Source: Saprolegnia diclina VS20 (taxonomy: Eukaryota; Oomycota; Saprolegniomycetes; Saprolegniales; Saprolegniaceae). From it: 64,000 bases of DNA. Positions within the stretch are counted from its first letter, which is position 1. Each line of letters begins with the position of its first letter. The DNA is taken from NCBI RefSeq assembly GCF_000281045.1, contig NW_008246081.1, positions 120,830-184,829 on the forward strand, in the 5' to 3' direction. Under the pieces are notes generated by a model. It was given only the letters and a program-made list of their open reading frames with translations, did no database searches and was not told where the DNA came from. The translations under genes were made by a program, and so were the position numbers. Shown here in pieces: positions 20,923-30,721 of this stretch.

Positions 20923-23198
20923 TCACGCAATGAACGAAAACGCCGACGTCGGGCGGGGCGCCTCGTCGTCGGTGCTGCCTCGACGCGGCGGCGAACTCTC
21001 GAGAAAGTCAAACGCCGACATGGCTCGCGGCGGCGACTGGACAAGCGGGCGCGGCGGCGTTGCATGCGACGGCTGCATAAAGCCAAAGGCCGACGACGGC
21101 GGCGCCTGAGATCCTCGGATCTCGAGCTGGCCAAAGGTCGCGGCCATTGCGTCGACCTGCGGCGGCGATGACGGCGACATGAACGCGAACGCCGAGGCTG
21201 CGCGAGCCGGCGACGCTCGGTGTCGCGGCGAGACCACAAGCGCTTGCTTGGCGGGCGAGTTCACGCTCGGGAAGAGCGACGACGTCGCAGCACCGAGCCC
21301 ATGCCCGTAGTGCACTTGACTCGGCTGCGACATGAAGTTGAACGCCGAGACGGGCTTGGGCGGCGACGATGGCGGTGCCGGCGACGACAAGAGAAAATCG
21401 AAACCGGACGCTGATGAGATTGACGCTGTCGGTGCGGGCGACATGAAGCCGACCGGCGGCGCCGACGGCCGCGTCACAGGCGACGCAAACCCGATCGATG
21501 GCCGCTGCGATTCCTCTGTCGCCGGCGGCTGCGCGTCGTCGGTGCCGTCCTCACTGGCCGCTCCCGACGGCGGGATGTACGGGACGTTGAGGTGCAGCGG
21601 GTGCATGACGCGGCCGCCGACAATGAACTTTTTGAATTTGAGCACCCGGTTGAACCCCGAGGCGGCCGCGAGGATCGGGCCGAGGTCGTCCAGAGACGCG
21701 TGCTCGACGTTGGTGAAGTTGACGCTGACGAGCGCGCACCCGGGCGTGATGGCCGGGTGCATCTCGATGTAGCCCTTCTCGCCCGTCGGCAGCGGCACAA
21801 AGCGCTCGATGACGCCCATGCTTGGAATGCTCTTGTCGAGGATGATGCCCATGGGACCGGCAGGGATATCAATCTCCAAGACGACTTCGCGCGCCGCGCC
21901 AGCGAGCTTGAGCTTGGCAAAGTCGACCGGCTCGGGGGCACTTGCCCGTCGGTCTCTCGGCGCCAAAAAGCCAGATAAAAGATCTTCTTCGGGCGCATTC
22001 TCGTCAGGCTCGCTCCCGAGACCTTCAAAGGCGTCGTGGATGTGGTCACCGGCCGATACCTAAGCGCCTTTAGACTCGAGTCGCCGCAAGGGATAGGGGG
22101 TGGTACTGTTTTGGCCGGCGGTGCGCCGATCGCGAGCACGGGCGGCTGCGAAAAGACGTCGTAGGACGCGACAGGAGCCTGCGGCGGCGTGTTGAGCGTC
22201 ATGAACGAGAACCCCTGTCCGTCCGACGGCGGTTGCGACGGCGTTGGCTGCGTCAGGAATGAAAACGACGACGACGTGATCGGCGCAGGCGGAGATGGCG
22301 AGGCCACGGGCGCCGCCAAGGGTGACGACATGAACGAAAAACCGGACGGGGCGGTGGTGGGCGCCGGCGACGCTTGCACCGGAACGTTGAGAAAGTTAAA
22401 GACCGACGCGGGGGGTGGCGTCTGTTGCTGCTGTTGGTATTGCTGCGGTCGCGGATGATACTGCTGCTGGCTGTAGTGATGCGGGTCCTCCTGCGTCGGC
22501 TCGGGCGATGACATGAAGGCAAAGGCCGACGGTGGCTGCGTGTGGCGCTGGGGCCGGGCCGGGGACGGCGTCGCTAGCGTCGGGGCTGCATATCGCGGCG
22601 GACTCAGGAGCGATTCGCCAAAGAAGCCCTTGGGCTGGGCCGTCGGAGATCGCAGTAGATCTTCGTGATACCCATAATGGCTGCGGACCGGGGACGGTGC
22701 TTGGTATTGCGCGACGGGGGCAGGTGCTGGCGGGGGCTCAAAGTTGTTGAGCGTCGTCAACACCTTCTCTGCGCGCGACTTGACCGTTTGCTTGGGGTGC
22801 TGCGTGAGGCCTGCGATGAGTTGGAGCTTGCACGCAAAGAAGACGAGGAAGTCGTCGGCGTGCGCAGTGCCAAACGCCGCGTCGAGCACGAGAAGCGCCC
22901 GGGCGATGACCTGCCAGAGCGAGTCGCCAAGCTTCTGCTCGAGGAGCTCGCACGTGTATTGGCGGTCGAGCGACGGCAAGACGCGGACAAAAGTGTTGAG
23001 GACCTCCTTGGGCGGGAATGAGCTTTGGCCGGCCGCCGAGCAAAGCTCCGAGACGAGGACGAGCTCCGAGACCGCGGGCGACGCCGGCGCGGGCGACGCG
23101 GACGACCGCCATGAGGACTCCTTGCCGTTGCGCTTCCACTTGTCGGCCTGCGTCGCGTACGCCGTCGGGGCGCGGGGGTACATCTTTGGCCCAGACAA
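20923..23198 (-). CDS. Tepsin-like AP-4 accessory protein with VHS/ENTH-like domain, PDZ-like domain and 11 F-x-F motifs
   Basis: Two exons (23198-22107 and 22059-20923) encode 742 residues. Residues about 44-150 form a helical VHS/ENTH-like domain (LVSELCSAAG..., LGDSLWQVIARALLVLDAAF, ...SRAEKVLTTLNNF). A PDZ-like segment lies near residues 405-510 (VLEIDIPAGPMGIILDKS). The rest is Pro/Ser/Gln-rich and carries eleven repeats of S-(A/V/G/S)-F-x-F-(M/L/I), including SVFNFLN, SAFDFLE and a final SAFSFIA at the C-terminus. In human tepsin a S(A/V)F(S/A)FLN motif binds the AP-4 epsilon ear. I infer a multivalent AP-4 coat accessory protein at the trans-Golgi. ATG 23198 is the safest start. The frame continues upstream to an acceptor-like CCGTAG at about 23223, so a 5' exon near 23270-23350 is possible. 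Confidence 0.7.
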
Positions 23199-23873
23199 AA
23201 CAAAGTGGCCAGCCTTTTTCTACGGCAGGAGGGGTGGGCCCTCACGAAACGGATATGGGGGGTCCTACCGAAACAGTGGGGTCGCAGGTCCACTTCCTTG
23301 CCCCTGTGAGGATGCCACGTATGCAGCGACCGCCCGCCAAATAGTACATGACACCTCTCCAATATAGATACCGCTAGTGTGAGAGCTCACGTGGAGCCTG
23401 GCGCTGGCCGTTGATACTTGCACGGAGCTCTTCGGGTAACGTTACCGGTATGCTGACAGCGCATGGCAGTCGGAAGACGTCAAGATGTCAATGGATGCGA
23501 GCAGGCCCAACGTTGGTGGTCTTCGCCTCCTCTTGGAAGCCATTGCAGCCCCTCAAAGGAAGATCTGCCAACGACACTACGCCGCCAACCAGATTCGGAG
23601 CAGCGGTCGCTAGAAGAGCTCGGAAAGGGCAGGCGCCAGATCCAGACTACTTGCAGCGACCAGTGATTGAGCTATTGCTGCGATGTATACTGCGGGGGCA
23701 GCTCGTAGTCGTGGCGGGAACGATGGACTGCAGAGCCAGCGCCGACCAGGTGGTGGGCCAATCAGCGACGTGGAAACACATTGTGACACACGCCCGTCGG
23801 CGCGTTGTGCGAGGATGTGACGGCCTTTCTGCGGTTGAGACAACCAACTTGGAGGCCTGCCTTCACTTACGCG
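23199..23873. other. Divergent intergenic region
   Basis: No gene is supported. The tepsin-side promoter (CCAAT at 23359-23363) and the promoter of the PTTP-stalk gene (CCAATCAG at 23758-23765, about 110 bp before its start) lie here. A possible 5' exon of the tepsin-like gene could sit at 23270-23350. Confidence 0.35.
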
Positions 23874-26009
23874 ATGCAGCGGACGCTTGTCGGCGCAGCG
23901 CTGCTCCTGGCAACGCTGGCGACGCCGCTGCAAGTGACACCGAATGTCACCAGTAGCTCGCCCAACACAACAATACCCGCCCAACCAACGACGCCGACGA
24001 TCACGCTGCCGAGCCCCACGCCGTCAATGACAAGCCCGATACCGACGACACCAAACGTGACGACGACAGAGCCAACGACGCCAGAGCCAACGACGCCAGA
24101 GCCAACGACACCAGAGCCAACGACGCCTGTACCGACGACGCCTGTACCGACGACGCCAGAGCCAACGACGCCTGTACCGACGACACCAGAGCCAACGACG
24201 CCAGAGCCAACGACACCAAAGCCAACGACGCCAGAGCCAACGACGCCAGAGCCAACGACACCAGAGCCAACGACACCAAAGCCAACGACGCCAGAGCCAA
24301 CGACGCCTGTACCGACGACGCCAGAGCCAACGACATCAAACGTGACGACGCCAGAGCCAACGACATCAAACGTGACGACGCCAGAGCCAACGACGCCTGT
24401 ACCAACGACGCCTGTACCGACGACGCCAGAGCCAACGACGCCTGTACCAACGACGCCTGAGCCAACGACGCCAGAGCCAACGACGCCTGTACCGACGACG
24501 CCAAAGCCAACGACGCCAGAGCTGCCAACACCGGGACCAACGACGCAAATACCGGCGACTCCAGAGCCATTGCATACAATAGAATCCACAGCTCCGGCAC
24601 CGCCTTCTGACGCGCCGTCGCAAGCCCCGTCGAGCACGCCATCGCCTGTGACGCCTTCCCTCCAGGAGGACCTTGGTGATCAGCCGACTGCTTTGCCTGC
24701 CCGTCGACCAAGCAACCGGAGCAATTGGCCGTCGCAGAAGCTCGCTGCGTCGTCGTCGTCGACAAATATATTTCGCGTTGTCGCCAATGCGCTCGCGATT
24801 CCAGGTCTCATCGCGCTCGGTGCGTTCCACTTTGGCTGGTGGACGCTCCCGGCAGCTCCTGTGATCATGCCCATGGCGCTGGCCTTTCTTCAGCAGATCG
24901 CGACGTGCTCGCTTCTCAACCTCGGAACGTCGTCGGTGCCGTCGTCCTTGCTCGGCTTCACGGACGGCCTCACGTGGGTCCTCTTCCAGCTGCCCCACGC
25001 GTCGGCACCGACAACAACGACCCGACGGCTCGACGAATCGTTGACGGGGTCGGGCCCCGAGTTCTTTGCCTACCGCGCCAACCTCAACGAGCGCCACCTC
25101 TTTTACAACACGTGGCTGGCGACCGTCGTCGTCACGTCCGTCTGCGCCTCTCTCGGGCTGCTCTGCCTCGGGTGCGCTCGCTTCTTCTCACCACCGCGCA
25201 GCGTCGGCGACATGAAGACCATGGCGTCGCGCTGCTTTGCGCTCGGCTTCTTCCTCTTCTCCGTGGCGACGTTCCCAGTGGCGCTCATGGCGGCGTACGA
25301 GGTGCGGCAGGACGCCTACACGCCCGACGGGCCGCACACCTCGGGCGTTCTCGCCTGCGTGACGCTCTTTGCCTTTGTGTTTGGCCTCGTCGGTGCATTT
25401 GCCTACCTCTTCATGGAAGACGCGTACAAGTACGCAGCATTTGGCAGCTCCGAGAGTCTTTGGTGGTCGTACGCCCAAGTCAAATACCGGAGCCGGTGCT
25501 TCCCTGTCTTGAGCCTCGCGCTCTTGTTGGTGCAAGGCGGCCTCGTTGGTGGCGTTGCCTCGACGTACGTCGTACCTGTGCTCTTGCTGCTCCACCTTGC
25601 GTACGTGGGTCTGACGTACTGGCTGCAGCCGTTCGTGCACTTGGTGGTCTACCACGTGACGATGGGCTTGGAGCTCATCTACGTTGGGTGTCTTGGCCTT
25701 CTCTGGGTCGCACTGGCTGCGGGCGATGGCGTCGGCTACGGCGTCGTCGGCATTGTGCTCGTCGTCGTCCTCGCTCTTGCGCTGCATCAAATGCTCCTCG
25801 TCTTCTCGCTTCTCTCCAAGACGTGCTTTGCAAAACCCGACTCGCCCGCCTACACGAGGTCGGCCACTACCGCGCGCGCCCGACGCCACCCCACACCGGC
25901 CACAGGAAACCAGTCGGAGCGCCTCGCGACGGCCGAAGCGACGCTGCGACCCAAGCGTAGCGTCAAGTCCAACCGCCACCAGCTGCCAGCTGCCCGCCCT
26001 GTCGAGTAA
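23874..26009 (+). CDS. Polytopic membrane protein with long (E/V/K)PTTP mucin-like stalk
   Basis: A single exon encodes 711 residues. The ATG at 23874 opens a signal peptide (LVGAALLLATLATPLQ). An upstream in-frame ATG at 23805 would hide it. Residues about 20-260 are Thr/Pro-rich with a five-residue tandem repeat, likely heavily O-glycosylated and extracellular. After about residue 290 come some eight hydrophobic helices with short loops, then a basic cytosolic tail. The membrane part (LLNLGTSSVPSSLLGFTDGL) is loosely like fungal TRP/Flc-type proteins, but I cannot assign a family. I infer a surface sensor or channel held out by a glycosylated stalk. Its stop is 64 nt from the STT3 stop. Confidence 0.7.
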   Translation: MQRTLVGAALLLATLATPLQVTPNVTSSSPNTTIPAQPTTPTITLPSPTPSMTSPIPTTPNVTTTEPTTPEPTTPEPTTPEPTTPVPTTPVPTTPEPTTPVPTTPEPTTPEPTTPKPTTPEPTTPEPTTPEPTTPKPTTPEPTTPVPTTPEPTTSNVTTPEPTTSNVTTPEPTTPVPTTPVPTTPEPTTPVPTTPEPTTPEPTTPVPTTPKPTTPELPTPGPTTQIPATPEPLHTIESTAPAPPSDAPSQAPSSTPSPVTPSLQEDLGDQPTALPARRPSNRSNWPSQKLAASSSSTNIFRVVANALAIPGLIALGAFHFGWWTLPAAPVIMPMALAFLQQIATCSLLNLGTSSVPSSLLGFTDGLTWVLFQLPHASAPTTTTRRLDESLTGSGPEFFAYRANLNERHLFYNTWLATVVVTSVCASLGLLCLGCARFFSPPRSVGDMKTMASRCFALGFFLFSVATFPVALMAAYEVRQDAYTPDGPHTSGVLACVTLFAFVFGLVGAFAYLFMEDAYKYAAFGSSESLWWSYAQVKYRSRCFPVLSLALLLVQGGLVGGVASTYVVPVLLLLHLAYVGLTYWLQPFVHLVVYHVTMGLELIYVGCLGLLWVALAAGDGVGYGVVGIVLVVVLALALHQMLLVFSLLSKTCFAKPDSPAYTRSATTARARRHPTPATGNQSERLATAEATLRPKRSVKSNRHQLPAARPVE
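24061..24550 (+). repeat. 15-bp coding minisatellite encoding (E/V/K)PTTP
   Basis: About 30 tandem copies of a 15-bp unit read as GAG/GTA/AAG-CCA-ACG-ACG-CC(A/T), with interspersed variants (SNVTT). The period is a multiple of three, so copy-number change keeps the frame. It encodes the stalk of the surrounding membrane protein. Confidence 0.9.
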
Positions 26010-26073
26010 TGTAATTGTCGTACTGCTCGTGTCTTGCACAAAAGAAAGCTTCGTGTTGGAAAAAGCACAGTGT

Positions 26074-28776
26074 CTACGCCTCTTCGCGCTCGTAGATGGC
26101 CCATCGGCGGTTGTGCTCCTGGCCCTTGCCCGGTTGCGCGAGCGCGTCCGAGCAGCCAGAGTCGGCGCAGCCGCAGAAGTGCGCCTGCGAGTCCATGCAC
26201 GGGCGCTCGCAGCCGGCGCCGTTGCCGTCAAAGTCCTTCTCGGCCAACGCGAGCTTGTCGAAGGCAAACACGTGGCCTTCGCCGCCGACGCGCGAGAGCG
26301 CGAAGTACCGCTTCCCGTGCGCCTTGGCGTGGTGCAGCGCAAGGTTGTAGTTGGCGCCCGTCGCGCCGCCAGAGTAGATCTTGTCGGCTCCGAGCATGTC
26401 CTCGCCCGTGACGCAGCCCACAAAGCGCGTCTTCTCCGTGTCGATCGACGCCGTCTGGGACGCCGCGTCGCGCAGCTTGCGCTTCATCTCCTCGGTGGTC
26501 GGCTGCACGTTGGGCTGCTTCTTGACCTTGAAGATGCGCACGATCCAGTGCTCGGACGTGAACGCCTCCTCCATGTGCGTGAGCTTGATGTTCTTGACGC
26601 CGACCTCCGTGTTGCGCGCGCGGTCAAACCCCGGTGGGTGCTGGTAGTCGGTGCGCATCTCGCCAAAGCGGTAGTAGCACAGCTTGTACGCGAGGCAGTT
26701 GTGCAAAATCTTGGAGCCGCCGGGGCCAACGTCAAAGTTGCCAGACGCCGAGTAAAAGTCGCGCTCGGCCGGCATGTCGTTGGGGAAGACGCCCGACCCG
26801 ATGCGCACGGGCCAGAGAAACTTGTTGATGTCGTCCGAGCTGTAACCCGTGAGACCGCCAAAGATGACGAGCACGTAGTCGACGTCGAGCGACTGCAGGA
26901 TCGGGTACGCGCCCTCTTCCGTCGACGCGAGCGCGCGACCGACGGTCGCAATGTGCGTGTTGTTCCACGTGTTGTTGTCGACAATGACCGTCCGGTTGGC
27001 CATGCCCGACATCTGGTAGCCGTAGTCCCACCACGAGAGGATGCGGGCGTCGGCCGCCGTGTTCTGGCGCAGCCAAAAGTACGCCTCGCGGTAGTCGTCA
27101 AACACGACGCGCTCACCGCTCTGCGTGCGGCCGGCCTCAATCACGATCGACGGCGACGAGTAGGCCATCGACGACACGTACGCAGCGTGGAACTGGTAGC
27201 TCAAGAGCAAGGCCGTGAGCACCATGACCACGATGAGCGCAAAGCCGCTGTGGACCTCCTGGACGCCGTTCTTGAGCGGCGTCGTCGTGCCCGAGAAGGA
27301 CCGGTGGAGGAAGCCCATAAACTTGCGCAAGGTGGCCGAGATCCCGACGGCCGCGAGGATGCACGCGATCGGCGCGAGCGTGAGCATGAGACGCACCATG
27401 ACGCCGGCAAAGTACCAGGCGACCGTGCCGTAGAGGATGACGAAGATGCCGCCGTCCGTGAGGTTCTTGTACATGAAGTAGAGACCCACCGGCGCGAAGG
27501 GCACCAGAATGTGCAGATCGAAAAAGTACGACGTCCACGTCGTCGGCTGGTGCTCCGAGACGGACGCGATGATCGGAATGTACTTGGACGCGTACGTCGG
27601 ATCGAGAAGCGTGAGCGACCGGCCCGTCCACTGCACCTTGCCCATGAGCTGCAGCAAGACGAGCGCGACCGCGACGCCGGCCACGAGCGTCGCGGCGCCG
27701 ACCACAACGAGACGGCGGAACGCACCGGCCGAGATGAAGCCGCGGAGCCAGTTGACAAAGCAGTAGACTAGACCACATTAGGAGACACGCAGAGAAGAGA
27801 CAGGCATACCTTGGAGGAGGAGGAAGACACCGTGCGAGCCGGCGCATTCGGCCTGCTTGAGCACATTGAAGCCGACAAATGGCACTTGCATGGCCATGAG
27901 CGACCCGAGCGCGTAGAACGTTGAGTAGGCAATGTACAGGCGCGGCGTGTACCGGCCGGCAAAGATCATCACGAGCACGTAGATCGGGATCATGTTGATG
28001 ATGAAGACGTAGCCGCCCCACGCAGCGACCATGTAAAAGTACGCGAGCGAGCAGGCCGCGGCCCAGAACATCGAGCCCGTGTTCACGGCCTTGATCCAGA
28101 GGTAGAAGACAAAGATGAGCGCAAAGATCGCGACGCCTTCATTGTCGTACGAGCCACCGACCGAGCGCGAGATGTACGAGGGCACGACGCCAGCAAACGC
28201 AGCCGCGAGCAAGCCCGCGCTCGTGCGCTTCGTCACTTCTTTCGTCAGCATGTACGAGGCGATCGCCGTGTTGGCAGCAAACATCGGCGCCAAGAAGACG
28301 CACGTGTTGCGCACGTTGATCGAGATGTTGAGCCAGTTGAGCACCCAGTAGACGAGGGCCGCCGTGTACATCAGACCCGGGTAGATGGTGCCACCAATGA
28401 TACGGCCCAGCGGGTACCACGCGCGGTCGTCAAACCAGTCGAGGAACTCGAGGAAGCCCTCGGACGCCAAGTACTTGGTTGTGCGAAAGTTGAAGTACGG
28501 GTCAAACTCGTGGATCACGCTTTCGTAGCGCACGATGGAGAAGAGGCGGATCGAGAAGGACATGAGGCAGATCGCGGCCAAGAGGCCATACTTGAGCACC
28601 GGCGCGAGCGTCGAGCTGTCGTCCTCAATGTCGTAGCCCGGCGGCGACGAGACCGGCACGCCGAAGATGACTTGGCTCTGGTCCATGACCGAGCCCGAGA
28701 TCGTCGCGAAGGCGGGGTCGTCACCCTTGGCCTCGGCCGCCACGGAGGGCGCGGCCTTCGTCACGGGTTTCGCCAT
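26074..28776 (-). CDS. STT3: STT3 catalytic subunit of oligosaccharyltransferase with Cys-rich C-terminal extension
   Basis: Two exons (28776-27810, 27767-26074) encode 886 residues. STT3 transfers the Glc3Man9GlcNAc2 glycan to Asn-x-Ser/Thr in the ER lumen. Diagnostic motifs are present: the first-loop [10 protein letters not shown] (DxD-type metal site), [17 protein letters not shown] and the acceptor-recognition WWDYG, followed by the DNNTWNNTH glycosylation loop. About eleven to thirteen membrane helices precede a luminal domain ending near HWIVRIFKV. An extra segment of about 150 residues follows, with a Cys cluster (GCERPCMD...FCGCADSGC) that ordinary STT3 lacks. It is predicted to be luminal. 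ATG 28776 gives the usual short cytosolic N-terminus. ATG 28866 is possible but adds unrelated residues. Confidence 0.95.
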
Positions 28777-29446
28777 CTTGGTCACGAGAGGATTCCCACT
28801 TTGCCAGCCACAAACAAGCGGGAGCCGCAGATAACCTTTGAAACTCGATATCGAAATTAAATCCATTTTGGCCCTCTTCTCTTGATGTTTGTATGCAATG
28901 TCGAAAATTGCCGCGCCTGCATTACGAGGCCCGAGTCAAAAGCGATGACGTGGTACCGCGTGGCAGGCGTCTTCTCCAGCATTTGATTTAATGTATTCAG
29001 TTTCACAGGTTATTGGGAAAGAAGGATCGCGTATCCGCCGCAGGCCACGATCCAACGAGTCGATCGATGGCAGGACGCAGCATGGCTGGCGCGACGTCAC
29101 CGACTGCTTGGAGGATAGCGCATGCAAGACGCAGCAGCATGATCAGCACGATCCTTGTGGCTGCCGTAGCCTTGGCGCGACGTGCATGACGTCGGCAATG
29201 GAAGAGCATGCTGGAACGGCGACAAGGCAGACGCGACCTTGGCGGTACTGCCATGGCTTTGGCCGAGCGCTGCGGTACGTGCATGATGGACAACTGCAAG
29301 GCGCAAGTGCTAGCGCATGATGGACTCGGCGAGGGCCGAAAGGATCATGCCAAAGGTGTCTTCATTACGATCCATTACAGAAACGATCGCTGCATGATGC
29401 AAGCCGCTGGCGAGTTGTCGTCCGCGACCTTCACCTTGCAACGCGC
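28777..29446. other. Intergenic region between STT3 start and PSMA7 end
   Basis: No gene is supported. A minus-strand ORF (29299-29003, 98 codons, one hydrophobic helix) has no signature. TCGAAAT at 28851-28857 belongs to the AT-rich STT3 leader or promoter. Confidence 0.3.
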
Positions 29447-30305
29447 TTATGAGGACGACTTGCTCTCGGCACCGAGGCGTGCGTCCTCCTTCTCCTTCTC
29501 GATCGACGCACACACGATCTCGACCGTGGCATCTTCGACCGTCTGCAATACAGAAGAAATGGCGTGAGTCATCGAGGCCATAATGATGGAATGGATCGAG
29601 CACGTACCGAGACGACACCACCCTGGCGGACGACTGCGACTTCAATGTTCTTGCTACCCGCCTCGACGACTTCGAGAAGCGCCTTGATGGCCAAGCGGAT
29701 CGCGCCCTCTTCGTTCATGTCCTGCGCGTAGTTCTTCTCGAGGAATTCGCGCGTGGACTTTTCGTTGCGGCCCGTGGCGTTGGCCTTCCACGCCGTGAAG
29801 GTGCCCGACGGGTCCGTCTGGTAGAGCTGGGGCACGCCCTTCGTGTCGCAGCCCGCGATGAGCATCGAAATGCCAAACGGGCGGACACCACCGCGCTGTG
29901 TGTAGCGTTGCTGGACCTTGGCAATGTAGCGTGCGACGTACTCGACAGACGGCGCGTCTTCGACCGTCAAGCGGTAGCTCTGGCACTCGAGGCGCGCCTT
30001 GTTGATCAGCACGCGCGCGTCGGCCGTGAGGCCGGCAAAGGCCAGCGTAATGTGGTCATCCACTTTGCAGATCTTGCGCACCGTGCGCGGGTCCTGGAGC
30101 TTGGCGGTCTCCTTGCGCTCGACGGCCAAGACGACCACGTCCGCGCCGCGCACGCCGACGACGATCGCGCCCTTCTTGACGGCCTCCATGGCGTACTCGA
30201 CCTGGAAGAGGTGCCCATCCGGCGAGAAGACGGTGATCGCGCGGTCGTATCTACGCCCTCGTGAGCATCCATCGGCCTGCCATGCATGGACTACCTCGAA
30301 GCCAT
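29447..30305 (-). CDS. PSMA7: 20S proteasome subunit alpha-4 (PSMA7 type)
   Basis: Three exons (30305-30295, 30250-29608, 29542-29447) encode 249 residues. The first exon is only 11 nt (ATGGCTTCGAG). Splicing it to the acceptor at 30251 gives [16 protein letters not shown], the exact alpha-subunit N-terminus. The proteasome alpha signature [20 protein letters not shown] is followed by [51 protein letters not shown] and EFLEKNY, closest to alpha-4/PSMA7. The last exon ends in the acidic/basic tail IEKEKEDAR. It forms part of the outer ring of the 20S core that gates entry of substrates. Confidence 0.95.
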
Positions 30306-30721
30306 GGTCCTCTTCTTGGATGCTCCTCTTCAATTGTGCGAGCGGGACGAATCCTGCGAATACTCGATATATCCGAGACATGCATTTCCAGAGGTCACCA
30401 GATTCTCGGCCCCTCGTTTGGCAGCGCTCCGATCAAGTGCGATGCGATCCGACCTTTACAGAGCGCACTTACGCGGCATCGTACTTAGGGAGTCCATATC
30501 TTGGCAGGCGATCTTGGCCACTTCAACCAGCGACAGCGTCGACATGCTTCAACCGGTAGCTGCTGTTGCCACTGCATGTTGCGATTCCTGCCATCAGCAC
30601 TTAGTTGCTGCAACGACTAGAGACACCTTGGGTTAGTGCACAGAGGTCGGTGGCCGAAACGTCGGTGGAACAACTAGACCGACGTGTCCTTCGACTCAAT
30701 AATTTACAGTCCCGTCGAAGC

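Noticed and set aside
24061..24550. CRISPR-like array of short repeats
   Set aside because: The repeat is a contiguous 15-bp coding minisatellite with no unique spacers, in a eukaryotic gene.
25684..27771. 695-codon ORF on the plus strand
   Set aside because: It is antisense to STT3 and the end of the membrane-protein gene. Its Arg/Val/His-rich sequence is the usual shadow of a GC-rich gene in the opposite strand.
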